From CAWJKP01 sp963843465 (GTDB lineage: Bacteria; Planctomycetota; Planctomycetia; Pirellulales; Thermoguttaceae), in contig CAWJKP010000006.1 of the NCBI GenBank assembly GCA_963843465.1, forward strand, positions 186,001-250,000: a stretch of DNA of 64,000 bases, read 5' to 3'. Within the stretch, counting starts at the first letter, position 1; every line of letters starts with the position of its first letter. The notes beneath the pieces are model-generated. The model had not been told where the DNA came from and did not search any database. It saw only the letters and a list, made by a program, of their open reading frames with translations. The position numbers and the translations under genes were made by a program. Shown here in pieces: positions 1-9,088 of the stretch.

Positions 1-256
1 ACTGCACCTGCGAGAGCTTCCCTTCCAGCCGTCCGGACCGCATTTTCTGCCGGATCAAGGCCACGCCCTCGTCGAGCTTGGCCTGCCAGACGGGCGCACT
101 CCAAAGGCTCAGGCACCCCGGCCGTTCCTTGGCCAGGATGCAATCGCTCGATGCGGCAGTCAACGGCACGCTTAGCTCGCCGGGAATGGAGACCCGGTAA
201 CGGTCGTCGACCGTTCGTGGGAACTCGCCAAGGATAAACAGTTCGGCGTCCGGCAT
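1..256 (-). CDS. mraZ: MraZ-like transcriptional regulator (3' end outside window)
   Basis: The ATG lies at 256-254 on the minus strand and the frame stays open for 85 codons to the window edge. The N-terminus (GEFPRTVDDRYRVSIP) and the later segment ILAKERPGCLSLW match the MraZ/AbrB-like double swapped-hairpin pattern. MraZ is a DNA-binding regulator that normally heads the division and cell wall (dcw) cluster, so mraW/rsmH and other dcw genes would be expected further left, outside the window. The family reads about 140-150 residues, so roughly the first 60 percent is present. Identification rests on the N-terminal motif and the family's start context. Confidence 0.75.
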   Translation of the reverse strand, partial: MPDAELFILGEFPRTVDDRYRVSIPGELSVPLTAASSDCILAKERPGCLSLWSAPVWQAKLDEGVALIRQKMRSGRLEGKLSQVQ

Positions 257-337
257 GAACTGCCATGTCGAAAGGAGGCTCCCATCCGTAGCATCCGCAG
301 GCGGTTACCCGCATCCTGTCGCATGTCGCGCTGAGCC

Positions 338-384
338 GTGGGCTGATTTCCCACAAAGGTCTTCGTTCATCCGACCATTGTGGG
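338..384 (-). promoter_or_regulatory. Candidate MraZ-box region upstream of mraZ
   Basis: About 80-130 bp upstream of the mraZ start there is a perfect 17-bp inverted pair, GTGGG-CTGATTT-CCCAC (338-354), and another GTGGG at 380-384. In other bacteria MraZ autoregulates by binding short TGGG-type repeats in front of its own gene. The spacing here is not the regular 10-bp repeat of the enterobacterial site, so this is only a candidate. Confidence 0.25.
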
Positions 385-526
385 CAACCATTCCACATAG
401 AGACGAGTTTATCGCTCTTCAGACCTTTTGCAAGCGCCTTCTGAAAAGAATTTCCAAGAAATCTCTATCGGGGGAGAAAGCTTACCCAGTCTTCCGGCGT
501 CCAAGCGTTCAGGATTCGTTAGATTG

Positions 527-1858
527 TCACGCGTCGCCGAGCGTCGACTTCCGCCGCAGGATGTGGTGGTAGTGCTGCGCGAAGCGATGGGCTTCGTCCC
601 GCACGTATTGCACCAGCCGCAGCGCGTAGCTGTGGCGGCTCAGCCGCAGCGGCTCATCGGCGTGCATCAGGAAGATCTCTTCCTCGCGCTTGGCCAGCGA
701 GATCACCTGCGGCGGATCGATCGCCAGAGCGGCCAGCGCGGCCAGCGCCGCGCTGAGCTGGCCCTTGCCGCCGTCGACCAGGAGCACGTCGGGAAAGACC
801 TGGCCCTCGTCGTGCAGCCGCTGGAACCGCCGGGCAACGACCTCGTGGATGGCGGCGAAATCGTCGCCCCCCGCGGCGCCCTGGATCTTGAACCGCTTGT
901 AGCCCGGCTTGAAGGGCATGCCGTCGATGAACTGCACCAGGCTGGCCACCGTCTCGCTGCCGCCGAGGTGCGCGATGTCGACCCCCTCGATGGTCCGCGG
1001 CGGCCGGGCCAGCTTCAGCACCTTCTGCAGGCCGATTACGCCCTTGCGGGGATCGATGTGAAAGACCTCGGGCTGCACGTGCGTGTCCAGCTCGCCCCGC
1101 TCGTCCAGGGTCTCCAAGAGCCGGATCTGGTCCCGCAGCCGCGCCGCCTCCTCGAACCGCAGCTCCCGCGCCGCCGCTTCCATCTCCTCGCGCATCTGCA
1201 CCAGCAGCGACTTCTTCTCGCCTTCCAGGAACCGCTGCAGCCGGCGGATGTCCTTGCGGTACTGCTGCTTCGAGATCCGCAGGTTGCAGGGGGCCGAGCA
1301 TTGATGGATCGAGGCCAGCAGGCAGGGCCGGAACCACTGCCACCGCTGGTCGTCCTCGTGGATCTCCAGGCCGCAGGTGCGGAAGCGGAAGATCTTCTGC
1401 AACACCTGGATCGCCCCCCGCAGCCCGCTGGCGCTGGCAAACGGCCCATAGAGCTTCGTACCCCGCTCTTTCGGCTCGCGGGTGAACTCGACCCGGGGAA
1501 ACTCCTCCCGGGTATGGATTTCCAGGTAGGGGAAGGTCTTGTCGTCTTTGAGGAGCTGGTTGAACTTGGGTTGGACGTTTTTGACCAGCCGGGCCTCCAA
1601 GAGCAGGGCATCGACCTCGCTTTCGGCTTCCAGGAAGTCGATGTCGCGGATCTCCTGCACCAGCCGGCTCGTGCGTTGCTCCTCGGCCGCCGCCTTGAGA
1701 AAGTAGCTGCCCGCACGGTTTCGCAGGTCCTTGGCCTTGCCCACGTAGATCACCCGGCCCGCGGCGTCCTTCATCAAGTAGACGCCCGGCTTATGGGGGA
1801 ACGACTTGACCTTTTCCGCCGCAGCGGCGTTATCCAGGGGATGGAGATCGTCCGGCAC
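527..1858 (-). CDS. uvrC: UvrC-like excinuclease subunit lacking the C-terminal HhH domain
   Basis: UvrC makes both incisions in nucleotide excision repair after UvrAB loading. Visible in order: a GIY-YIG nuclease (GVYLM then VIYVGKAKDLRNR), four cysteines in the Fe-S arrangement (TCGL, RPCLL, HQCSAPC), a UVR/UvrB-contact segment (ELRFEEAARLRDQI), and the RNase H-like domain with EGVDIAH, LLVDGGKGQLSAA and RDEAHRFA. The frame closes right after HHILRRKS, so the tandem helix-hairpin-helix DNA-binding domain normal for UvrC of about 600 residues is absent; this protein has 443. I chose the GTG at 1858 because GGAG lies 6 nt before it and homology begins there; upstream in-frame ATGs run into a repeat. 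It is read toward mraZ. Confidence 0.85.
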   Translation of the reverse strand: MPDDLHPLDNAAAAEKVKSFPHKPGVYLMKDAAGRVIYVGKAKDLRNRAGSYFLKAAAEEQRTSRLVQEIRDIDFLEAESEVDALLLEARLVKNVQPKFNQLLKDDKTFPYLEIHTREEFPRVEFTREPKERGTKLYGPFASASGLRGAIQVLQKIFRFRTCGLEIHEDDQRWQWFRPCLLASIHQCSAPCNLRISKQQYRKDIRRLQRFLEGEKKSLLVQMREEMEAAARELRFEEAARLRDQIRLLETLDERGELDTHVQPEVFHIDPRKGVIGLQKVLKLARPPRTIEGVDIAHLGGSETVASLVQFIDGMPFKPGYKRFKIQGAAGGDDFAAIHEVVARRFQRLHDEGQVFPDVLLVDGGKGQLSAALAALAALAIDPPQVISLAKREEEIFLMHADEPLRLSRHSYALRLVQYVRDEAHRFAQHYHHILRRKSTLGDA

Positions 1859-1898
1859 CCTTAGCTCCAAGTCGAAGCAGCCAATGAGGTTCCATACA

Positions 1899-1904
1899 AT
1901 TATA
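1899..1904 (-). promoter_or_regulatory. Possible -10 box (TATAAT) for uvrC
   Basis: A perfect TATAAT lies about 41 bp before the chosen GTG start of uvrC on the minus strand. No convincing -35 box is visible at 17 bp, where the end of a palindromic repeat begins. Confidence 0.3.
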
Positions 1905-1927
1905 CGACATCGGCCCATGTCGCGCGT

Positions 1928-2022
1928 GTAGGGTGGGACAAGGCCGCGTGGCGGCCGCCGGCCCACCAAGGACCGAAGGACGGTGGGCCGGCGCTCGCTC
2001 GGGCGAGCTTGTCCCACCCTAC
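1928..2022. repeat. Composite palindromic repeat, GTAGGGTGGGACAAG family
   Basis: This 95-bp element starts GTAGGGTGGGACAAG and ends CTTGTCCCACCCTAC, with inner inverted GCGGCCGCCGGCCCACC / GGTGGGCCGGCGC blocks. A near-identical copy lies at 51731-51827 and a partial one at about 30309-30345. Its right end overlaps the tadA stop codon, so the TAG is contributed by the repeat's terminal GTAG. Confidence 0.85.
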
Positions 2023-2480
2023 TTTTTCCCCAGTTGCCGCTGCTGCTGGAAGAAGCGGGTGAGGACCTGGCCGCAGGCTTCGGCCAGCACGCCGGAGACG
2101 ATCTGGGCGCGATGGTTCAGCCGCGGATCGTCCAGCAGGCGGTAGAGCGTCTGGACGGCCCCGGCCTTGGGGTCCGCCGCGCCATAAACCACGGTGGGGA
2201 TGCGAGCTTGGACGATCGCCCCCGCGCACATCGGACAGGGCTCCAGCGTCACGTAGAGCGTGCAGCCGTCCAATCGCCAGGAGCCGCGCAGAGCCGCGGC
2301 CTGGGTGATGGCGATCATCTCAGCATGGGCGGTCGGATCACGAAGTTGCTCCCGCTGGTTGTGCGCCGCGGCGATGATCCGGCCCTCGTGAACGATCACT
2401 GCCCCGACCGGCACCTCGTTCTCGGCCAGCGCATATTCGGCTTCCTGCAGGGCCAGTTGCATGAAATAGTCGTGCATCAT
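2019..2480 (-). CDS. tadA: tRNA-specific adenosine deaminase
   Basis: TadA deaminates A34 to inosine in the anticodon of tRNA-Arg(ACG). The zinc/catalytic signatures are present: HAEM (His ligand and proton-shuttle Glu) and EPCPMCAGAI (two Cys ligands), plus the usual NEVPVGAV near the N-terminus. The length of 153 residues is normal. The start MMHDYF is set by GGAG 4 nt before the first ATG (7 nt before the second). The stop TAG coincides with the end of the palindromic repeat at 1928-2022. It may be read together with ilvE upstream, but a hairpin-forming repeat lies between them. Confidence 0.93.
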   Translation of the reverse strand: MMHDYFMQLALQEAEYALAENEVPVGAVIVHEGRIIAAAHNQREQLRDPTAHAEMIAITQAAALRGSWRLDGCTLYVTLEPCPMCAGAIVQARIPTVVYGAADPKAGAVQTLYRLLDDPRLNHRAQIVSGVLAEACGQVLTRFFQQQRQLGKK

Positions 2481-2481
2481 A

Positions 2482-2533
2482 GTACTCCTCACGCTCCGCG
2501 TGAGGGCTTGCGTCACGCGGAGCGTGACGAGTA
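2482..2533. repeat. Inverted repeat between ilvE and tadA
   Basis: The sequence AGTACTC-CTCACGCTCCGCGTGA is followed after 8 nt by TCACGCGGAGCGTGA-CGAGTAC. It can form one long hairpin or two small ones (TCACGC-TCC-GCGTGA). It may act as a terminator or processing site; no T-tract follows. Confidence 0.65.
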
Positions 2534-2536
2534 CGA

Positions 2537-3397
2537 TTACCCGCCGCGGGCCAGCTTGTGGAACCGCTCCATCAGGTCGCAGGTGATCGGGCCGGGCTGG
2601 CCCGAGCCGATCGTGCGGCTGTCGACCTTGACCACGGGAATGACCTCGGCGGCCGTGCCCGTGAGAAAGCACTCGTCGGCGATGTAAACGTCGTGCTTCG
2701 TCAAGGGAATCTCCTTGACCGTGACACGGTCTTGCCGGGCCAGCTCGATCACCGCGGATCGGGTAATGCCTTCCAGGATCCCGGCGTCGATCGGCGGCGT
2801 GAGCAGCTCGCCGCCGCGGACCAGAAAGAGGTTGTCGCCCGTACACTCGGCCACTTCGCCCTTGTGGTTGAGCATCAGGGCCTCGATCGAGCCCGCCTGA
2901 AGGCCCTCGATCTTGGCCAGGATGTTGTTGAGGTAGTTCAGCGACTTGATCCGCGGGCTCAGCGCGGCCGGATGGTTCCGCATGGTGCTGACGGTGATGA
3001 TCTCCAGCCCCTTCTGATAGAGCTCGTCCGGATAGAGGGAGATCAGGTCGGTGATGATGATCACCTGGGGCGAGGAGCAGCGGTTGGGGTCCAGGCCGAG
3101 GGTGCCGACCCCGCGGGTAACCACCACGCGGATATACCCGTCGGCGATCTGGTTGACGGCCAGGGTATCGACGATGGCCTTGGCCATTTCCGCCTTGCTG
3201 ATGGGAATTTGCAGCCAGATAGCCTTGGCCGAGTTCCAGAGCCGGTCGAGGTGCTCGTCGAGGCGGAAGACCTTGCCGGCGTAACTGCGGATGCCTTCGA
3301 ACACGCCGTCGCCGTAGAGCAGCCCGTGATCGTAGACGCTGATCGCGGCTTGCTGCTTGTCGTACAGCTTGCCGTTGATGTAGACCTTGAGGGACAT
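2537..3397 (-). CDS. ilvE: Branched-chain amino acid aminotransferase (class IV PLP)
   Basis: This PLP enzyme catalyses the last step of Leu, Ile and Val synthesis using glutamate as amino donor. Fold-type IV features: an N-terminal substrate segment with YDHGLLYGDGVFEGIR (residues 22-37), the PLP lysine K151 in RIKSLNYLNN, and the phosphate-binding/turn region EVAECTGDNLFLV and GITR. The length of 286 is typical for the short IlvE/Dat-like group. D-amino-acid aminotransferase or ADC lyase share the fold, but the EGIRSY and CTGDNLF motifs favour IlvE. It starts MSLKVYINGKLYD, immediately after a TTAGGAG heptamer array on the promoter side. Confidence 0.9.
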   Translation of the reverse strand: MSLKVYINGKLYDKQQAAISVYDHGLLYGDGVFEGIRSYAGKVFRLDEHLDRLWNSAKAIWLQIPISKAEMAKAIVDTLAVNQIADGYIRVVVTRGVGTLGLDPNRCSSPQVIIITDLISLYPDELYQKGLEIITVSTMRNHPAALSPRIKSLNYLNNILAKIEGLQAGSIEALMLNHKGEVAECTGDNLFLVRGGELLTPPIDAGILEGITRSAVIELARQDRVTVKEIPLTKHDVYIADECFLTGTAAEVIPVVKVDSRTIGSGQPGPITCDLMERFHKLARGG

Positions 3398-3452
3398 GAG
3401 TTAGGAGTTAGGAGTTAGGAGTTAGAAGTTAGGAGTTAGGAGTAAGGAGTCA
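3398..3452. repeat. TTAGGAG/TTAGAAG heptamer array
   Basis: This stretch is about seven tandem copies of a 7-mer (TTAGGAG with TTAGAAG and TAAGGAG variants), located in the short gap upstream of ilvE and running into the 3' end of the neighbouring gene. Related arrays are at about 3568-3605, 4470-4502, 6936-7021, 14428-14446 and 14581-14622. Confidence 0.8.
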
Positions 3453-4321
3453 GAAGGCAGAATAAGAAAGGGCCGCGGCGACGTAGGTCGTTCACGTGAA
3501 TGTACGTTCGCCCCTTGACGAAAATTGCTAGTCCGCTTGGGGGGCATGGCTGATGCGGACGACTCCCTTCTAACTCCTGACTCCCAACTTCTGACTCCTA
3601 ACTGTTCTTTGGCGACGACCTCGAACTCTGGAATGTCGAAGTTCACCCGGAAAGGACTGAAGTTGAAATCCAGAGCCGTCATGCCCAGGCCGTTCGATGT
3701 GAACCTGACCTTGTACTTTCCGGCCGGAAGGCACTTGAGCCCATTCTTCCAATCCGTCTTGAAGCCGTACCCCTCGGCTTTGATGTTGAAGTAGATCAAT
3801 GGAAGGGGGAGTTCCAGGTTTGATCCGGGAGCCAGAATGGTAATGATGGCGTCGAAGGACGATGGGTGGGGTCCTGCACTGGGGCCAAAGTTCTCAGTTC
3901 CCAGAACTCTTTCATTACCTTTCCAAAACGAAACCCCCATCCACATGTTGCTGTGAACAGCTAACGGCATCCGGCCTCCATTCTCAATCCTTAGCATGGG
4001 CATCTCGCCGCCGAGATTCAGTATCTTCAATCTGACCCCGGCCTGCACGTTGGAATACTCGGTGTCGAACCCACGCCGCTGGCTGTCAGGAAATCCCTGC
4101 CCGCCGAAACTCACCGGTTCTTTGTCGGGATTTGATGGCCAAGTGGAAAGAGGAGGGGCATACGGCTGCACGTTGGGCGGTGGAGCTTGTACATTTGGCT
4201 CGCCCGGTCCTGGCTCGGCCGCTAACAATCGCCATGGTCCGAGCCCGACCAGATCCGCTCCTCCCAACACAATGCCCGCAGTGACGACGACACGAACCGA
4301 TGCATGTCCAATCCATTTCAT
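3422..4321 (-). CDS. Secreted protein of unknown function, C-terminus rewritten by repeats
   Basis: I do not recognise the family. The start MKWIGHASV at 4321 gives a typical signal peptide (hydrophobic VVVTAGIVLGGADLVGLG, then LLAAEP), which the longer upstream start would bury. The mature part has a proline-rich linker and a probable beta-rich domain (MPMLRIENGGRMPLAV, AGKYKVRFTSNG). From about residue 225 (KEQLGVRSWESGVRRES) the frame reads through a TTAGGAG-type array and continues about 70 residues of low-complexity sequence before stopping in a second array. The natural stop was probably near residue 225. Confidence 0.55.
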   Translation of the reverse strand: MKWIGHASVRVVVTAGIVLGGADLVGLGPWRLLAAEPGPGEPNVQAPPPNVQPYAPPLSTWPSNPDKEPVSFGGQGFPDSQRRGFDTEYSNVQAGVRLKILNLGGEMPMLRIENGGRMPLAVHSNMWMGVSFWKGNERVLGTENFGPSAGPHPSSFDAIITILAPGSNLELPLPLIYFNIKAEGYGFKTDWKNGLKCLPAGKYKVRFTSNGLGMTALDFNFSPFRVNFDIPEFEVVAKEQLGVRSWESGVRRESSASAMPPKRTSNFRQGANVHSRERPTSPRPFLILPSDSLLLTPNF

Positions 4322-4505
4322 CGCAACCAGCGTCCTTTTCAATGTTTTCCTGATCCCGCCGTTTCCACGGACAGCCTTACTTGCGTCTACCGCTTCCCGC
4401 TCTCGGTTCCCTTCCATTTCGTTGGTCGCCCAACAGTCAGCGTCACGGGTTTCCCCTGCAACCGACCGATGGTGATTCCTAACTTCTGACTCCTGACTTC
4501 TTTCT

Positions 4506-5216
<711 letters not shown>

Positions 5217-5291
5217 CGGGCGGCGGTAAATGATCGCGTGTGGGCCGCGCAGTCCGCTCGGGCGCGGCGAGGGACCAGGCGCCGGCGTTCC

Positions 5292-5361
5292 CGTAGGACG
5301 GATTGGCAATCCGTCCAGAAGATCGGCCTCCTTGCTGGACGGATTAGCAATCCGTCCCACC
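5292..5361. repeat. Double palindrome, GGACGGATTGGCAATCCGTCC family
   Basis: Two palindromes (GTAGGACGGATTGGCAATCCGTCC and GGACGGATTAGCAATCCGTCCC) are separated by about 26 bp in the gap between lolC and lolD. Another copy lies at 62841-62863. Confidence 0.85.
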
Positions 5362-5370
5362 TCAGATTTC

Positions 5371-6922
5371 TCACTCATAGCGCAACGCCTCCACGGGGTG
5401 CAGCCGCGCGGCACGAATGGCCGGCAGGATGCTGGCCAACACGGCGATGGCCAGGGCGCCCAGCACGATCCAAGCGATGGTCTTGGGATTGACGATTGCG
5501 GGGATGCGGTAGAAGTAGTAGATCGACGGATCGAAGACCCGCTGGCCGGTGACCCAGCTCAGGACGTCGGCGATCTGGTTGATGTAGCGGATCACCAGCA
5601 GGCCCATCACCATGCCCACGCCCGAGCCGACCACGCCCAGCGACAACCCGTATCCCAGGAAGATGCCCATGATTCCCGTGCCCGAGGCCCCCAGCGACTT
5701 GAGCACGCCGATGTCCTTGGTCTTCTCCACGACGATCATCAGGAAGATCGCCAGGATGCCGAAGCCGGCCACGGCGATGATCAGGAACAAGAGCACGTTG
5801 AGGATCGCGGTTTCCATGTTCACGGCCTGGAGCAAGGCGCCCTGCTTGTCGCGCCAGGTGCTCACGGCGTAGAGCTCCGGCTGGAAGGCGGTGCGGAGCT
5901 TGTCGCGGACCTTGTCGCCGTCGGCGCCGGGCTTGAGCTTGATCTGGATCGAGTTGACCAGGCCCACGCGTGAGGTCGGGTCGATCGTGCCGCGGAGTTT
6001 TTGCAACTCGCGGATGGGCACGAAGACGAAGCTCGAATCGTACTCGCTCATCTTGCTCTCGTAGAAGTCGACGAGCGTGAAGTCGTCTTCGATCACGACC
6101 GGCCCGGTGAGCGTGCCCGTGCCCAGGCCGGCGCGGGGGACGGTGAGCTTGACGTCGTCGCCGGGCAGGGCCATGAAGTGGTCCACCCCGTCGCCCGTGC
6201 GGAAGCTGGCCAGGGCGATGCCCATGATCAGCCCGGCGTGCTGCTGCTTTTCGCATCGAAAGACCTGATCTGGGGCAGCAGCGTGGTTGACTGGGCGTCG
6301 CTGAAGGGGTCCTTGACCGCCTCTGCACCGGTTTCTCCGCCGGCTCGCTGGGCCGGAAAAGCTTCTTGCGGAACTCCTCCATTTCGGCCATGCGGACGCG
6401 GCGCTGCCAGCCGGCCTCGGCCATCTGCTCCCGCGGCTTGGCGCCGCTGTTGGGCTGATGGTCGACAACGTCGTACCCGCCCGGGCGGAGATCGAAGCTC
6501 AGGTGGCCGGGCAGGCGGTTCTGCGGGTGCTGGAGATACTTGGCAAAATCGCTCACCTCCGCCTGGGTCTTCTCGTCGATGCCGATGAGCTGCACCTGCC
6601 GGGTGATCTTGTTGTCGCCCACGCGGAAGTAGAGCATCGCCGGCACGACCACCGTGGGCGTCATCCCCTGGATCGAGTCGCCGGCCGCCTGGCGGATGCG
6701 GTCCATGTGCCAGTCGGCGTCGGGGAAGCCGTCCAGGCTCCGCGACTCCAGCACTACGTCGGAGAGGATGCCGTGGATGCGGTTCTGCATCTCGCTGGTG
6801 AAGCCCGACATCACCGCGTTGACCACGATCATCGTGGCCACCCCGAGCATCACGCTGACGATCGAGGCCAGGGCGATGTACCTCGTCCGCAGGTACCGCC
6901 AGCAGAGCAGCAGCCTGTACAT
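5371..6922 (-). CDS. lolC: LolC/LolE-family ABC permease, frameshifted
   Basis: The N-terminus MYRLLLCWRYLRTRYIALAS with a following TM segment and a periplasmic MacB-like domain are in one frame; the C-terminal half with three TM segments and the family ending ILPAIRAARLHPVEALRYE is in another. Between them about 70 bp are in a third frame: inserting one base near 6322 restores EAVKDPFSDA, and one more near 6251 restores FDAEKQQHAGLIMGIALAS. Two single-base deletions therefore explain the break. Either both are sequence errors or the gene is dead. It would form the membrane half of the transporter with the downstream LolD. Full repaired length is about 517 residues. Confidence 0.8.
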
Positions 6923-6935
6923 GGGAATCCTCGAA

Positions 6936-7021
6936 GGAGTTAGGAGTTAGAAGTTAGGAGTTAGAAGCCGGTTCGCGGCTTTCCTTCTAACTCCTAACTC
7001 CTAACTTCTAACTTCTAACTC
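6936..7021. repeat. Two convergent TTAGGAG heptamer arrays
   Basis: GGAGTTAGGAGTTAGAAG runs rightward and, after about 20 bp, CTTCTAACTCCTAACTCC runs leftward, so the two arrays face each other and could pair. The right one encodes the last residues (ELEVRS) and the stop of lysS. Confidence 0.85.
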
Positions 7022-8590
7022 TGGTCGCAGCAGCGGAAACAGGATCACGTCGCGGATCGTCTGGCTGTCGGTCAACAGCATCACCAGCCGATCGATGCCG
7101 ATCCCCAGCCCGCCGGCCGGCGGCATGCCGTGCCGCAAGGCGCGGAGGAAGTCGCGGTCCATCTTGGCCATCGACTCCTCCTCCGGCAACCCGTCGAGCT
7201 GCCGGCTGAAAAGCTCCTCTTGCAAGTCCGGGTCGTTGAGCTCCGTGTAGGCGTTGGCCACTTCCATCCCCTGGATGAACAGCTCGAACCGCTCGGCGAT
7301 CCGCGGGTCGGAGGCCTTGCGCTTCGTCAGCGGACAGATGCTGGCCGGGTAGTCGATCACGAACACCGGACCCACGAGCCGGTCCTCGACCCGCTGCTCG
7401 AAAACAAAACTCTTGATCACGTCGGCGTGCTTGCCGCCGGTCTCCATGCCGATCTCGTCCGCCAGACACTTGATCGCCGGGGCGTCGTCCGGCGAAACGC
7501 CCGTGTGCTCGGCAAAAAGCTCGTCGTAGGTCTTGCGGGCAAAGGGCGGGGCGAAGTCGATCCAGTCCGAGCCCCAAGGCAGCTTCAGGTCCTGGCCGGA
7601 GGCGCGGATCGCCTCGACGATCAGCTTCTCGGTCAGGTCCATCATGGTGCGGTAGTCGCCGTAAGCCTGGTAGGCTTCCAACATCGTGAACTCGGGATTG
7701 TGCCGGGGGCTGATGCCTTCGTTGCGATAGACGCGTCCCAGCTCGTAGACCCGCTCGATGCCGCCCACCAGCAGCCGCTTGAGGTGCAGCTCCAGGGCGA
7801 TGCGCAGATAGAGGTTGATGTCCAAGGCGTTGTGGTGGGTCACGAAGGGTCTTGCGGCGGCCCCGCCGGCGATCGCGTGCAACGTAGGCCCTTCGACCTC
7901 GACGAACCGCTCGGCGCAGAGCGTGCTGCGGATCGACTGCACGATCTTCGTTCGCCGCAGGAAGCGCTGCAGCGAGCCCTCGTTGTAGGTCAGGTCGAGG
8001 TAGCGCATCCGCTGGCGGAGTTCCGCGTCGACCAGTCCCTTGTGTTTCTCCGGCGGCGTTTCGATCGACTTGGTGAGGAAGTGCAGGCCGTCGGCGAAGA
8101 TCGTCAGCTCGCCCATCTTGGTGTGCTTCAGCTCGCCGTCCACGCCGATCAGGTCGCCCAGGTCGAACTGTTGGGCCAACTCCCAGCCGCGATCGCCGAC
8201 CTGCCTCTTGCCGGCCAGCACCTGGATCCGGCCGGTCCAGTCCTGGATATCGAGAAAGATCAGCTTTCCGGCCCTTCGCTGGAGCATGATCCGCCCGGCC
8301 GCGCGGACCTTGGGGCCATGCTCCTCTTGTGGGGTGGGCTTGAGTCCGCCTTCCCCCTGTAGGGTGGGCTTAAGCCACCCTACCACTCCCGGCTCGCCGC
8401 CTTCGCCCGAGGCCTCGCGGGTAACTTCCGTCTCACGGGCCCGGATCTGACCGATCGGCTGATGGTCGTCGAAGCGGCTGCCGAAAGGGTCGAACCCCAG
8501 GGCCCTGATCTTGCGTAGTTTCTCCCGCCGGGCCGCTTCCAGGGATGCCCCGCCGACCGGTTGCTGTTCCTCGTGGGATTCGTTGGACAT
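7001..8590 (-). CDS. lysS: Lysyl-tRNA synthetase, class II
   Basis: LysS charges tRNA-Lys. Visible: an OB-fold anticodon-binding domain (about residues 95-200), class II motif 2 (RVYRNEGISPRHNPEF, TMLEAY), and motif 3 (GLGIGIDRLVMLL, IRDVILFPLLRPE). The 529 residues exceed the usual 490-505 because residues about 69-89 (VVGWLKPTLQGEGG and LKPTPQEE) are translated from a palindromic repeat sitting in frame between the N-terminal helix and the OB fold. The last four residues (EVRS) and the stop come from a TTAGGAG array. Catalytic motifs are intact, so the enzyme is probably functional. Confidence 0.95.
   Translation of the reverse strand: MSNESHEEQQPVGGASLEAARREKLRKIRALGFDPFGSRFDDHQPIGQIRARETEVTREASGEGGEPGVVGWLKPTLQGEGGLKPTPQEEHGPKVRAAGRIMLQRRAGKLIFLDIQDWTGRIQVLAGKRQVGDRGWELAQQFDLGDLIGVDGELKHTKMGELTIFADGLHFLTKSIETPPEKHKGLVDAELRQRMRYLDLTYNEGSLQRFLRRTKIVQSIRSTLCAERFVEVEGPTLHAIAGGAAARPFVTHHNALDINLYLRIALELHLKRLLVGGIERVYELGRVYRNEGISPRHNPEFTMLEAYQAYGDYRTMMDLTEKLIVEAIRASGQDLKLPWGSDWIDFAPPFARKTYDELFAEHTGVSPDDAPAIKCLADEIGMETGGKHADVIKSFVFEQRVEDRLVGPVFVIDYPASICPLTKRKASDPRIAERFELFIQGMEVANAYTELNDPDLQEELFSRQLDGLPEEESMAKMDRDFLRALRHGMPPAGGLGIGIDRLVMLLTDSQTIRDVILFPLLRPELEVRS
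8327..8383. repeat. GTAGGGTGGGCTTAAGCCACCCTAC palindrome inside lysS
   Basis: A 25-bp near-perfect palindrome (8359-8383) with GTAG/CTAC ends sits beside a degenerate second copy (GTGGGGTGGGCTTGAGTCCGCC). Both are in frame within lysS. A related copy is at about 54519-54543. Confidence 0.85.
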
Positions 8591-8740
8591 CGATCGCTCA
8601 GCCGGCCAGCGTGTTCCGGTCTAACCTGAAGAATCGCAACATTTTAGTGAAATGGCGGCAGGGGTCAATGTCAGAAAGGCCGAGGAGCGCGCGAGCGCGC
8701 GGTGCGGGACATATACTGCGCGGTCGGAAATGCGGTGTTC

Positions 8741-8795
8741 GTAGTCCCGCCTTGAGGCGGTCTTGCCGCGGATTTCCGGCTAAAGCCGGTACTAC
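8741..8795. repeat. GTAGTCCCGCCTTGAGGCGG repeat
   Basis: The element reads GTAGTCCCGCCTTGAGGCGG, a short spacer, then CCGGCTAAAGCCGGTACTAC: two hairpins with GTAG/CTAC ends. A second copy (with GGAG/CTCC ends) is at about 32168-32220, at the core of a larger inverted-repeat element. Confidence 0.85.
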
Positions 8796-9088
8796 GAACT
8801 TGTGAGGGGCGTTTACGCTCCTTGTCCGGCGAAGCCGGTCATCGGCCCGGCGTTTACACCGGCTGGGGGGCCTCATCCACATTCCCTTACACCATTTGTC
8901 AGCCCGGTTCACCGGGCTCCTCACCACCGGTCACCACCGCAGGAGCCGCGTGAACGCGGCTGACATGGCAAGTGCGTTAGGGCAGATAAGGAAGCCGCTA
9001 TCCGCCGAACCCGGCGTGAACGCCGGGCCGAATACCGCCTTCGGCGGAAAAGCCCGATGAATCGGGCTCGACTGCCTCGGCGCCAACC
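8796..9088. repeat. Array of short hairpins between lysS and the next gene
   Basis: I see no gene in this stretch. It is a run of small stem-loops, among them CCCGGTTCACCGGG, GCCGCGTGAACGCGGC, CCCGGCGTGAACGCCGGG and GCCCGATGAATCGGGC, several with the loop core TGAA or TTCA. It looks like eroded REP-type repeats. Confidence 0.6.

Noticed and set aside
428..1864. Long plus-strand open frame opposite uvrC
   Set aside because: It is the antisense shadow of uvrC; the composition is Arg/Leu/Gln-rich with no recognisable domain.
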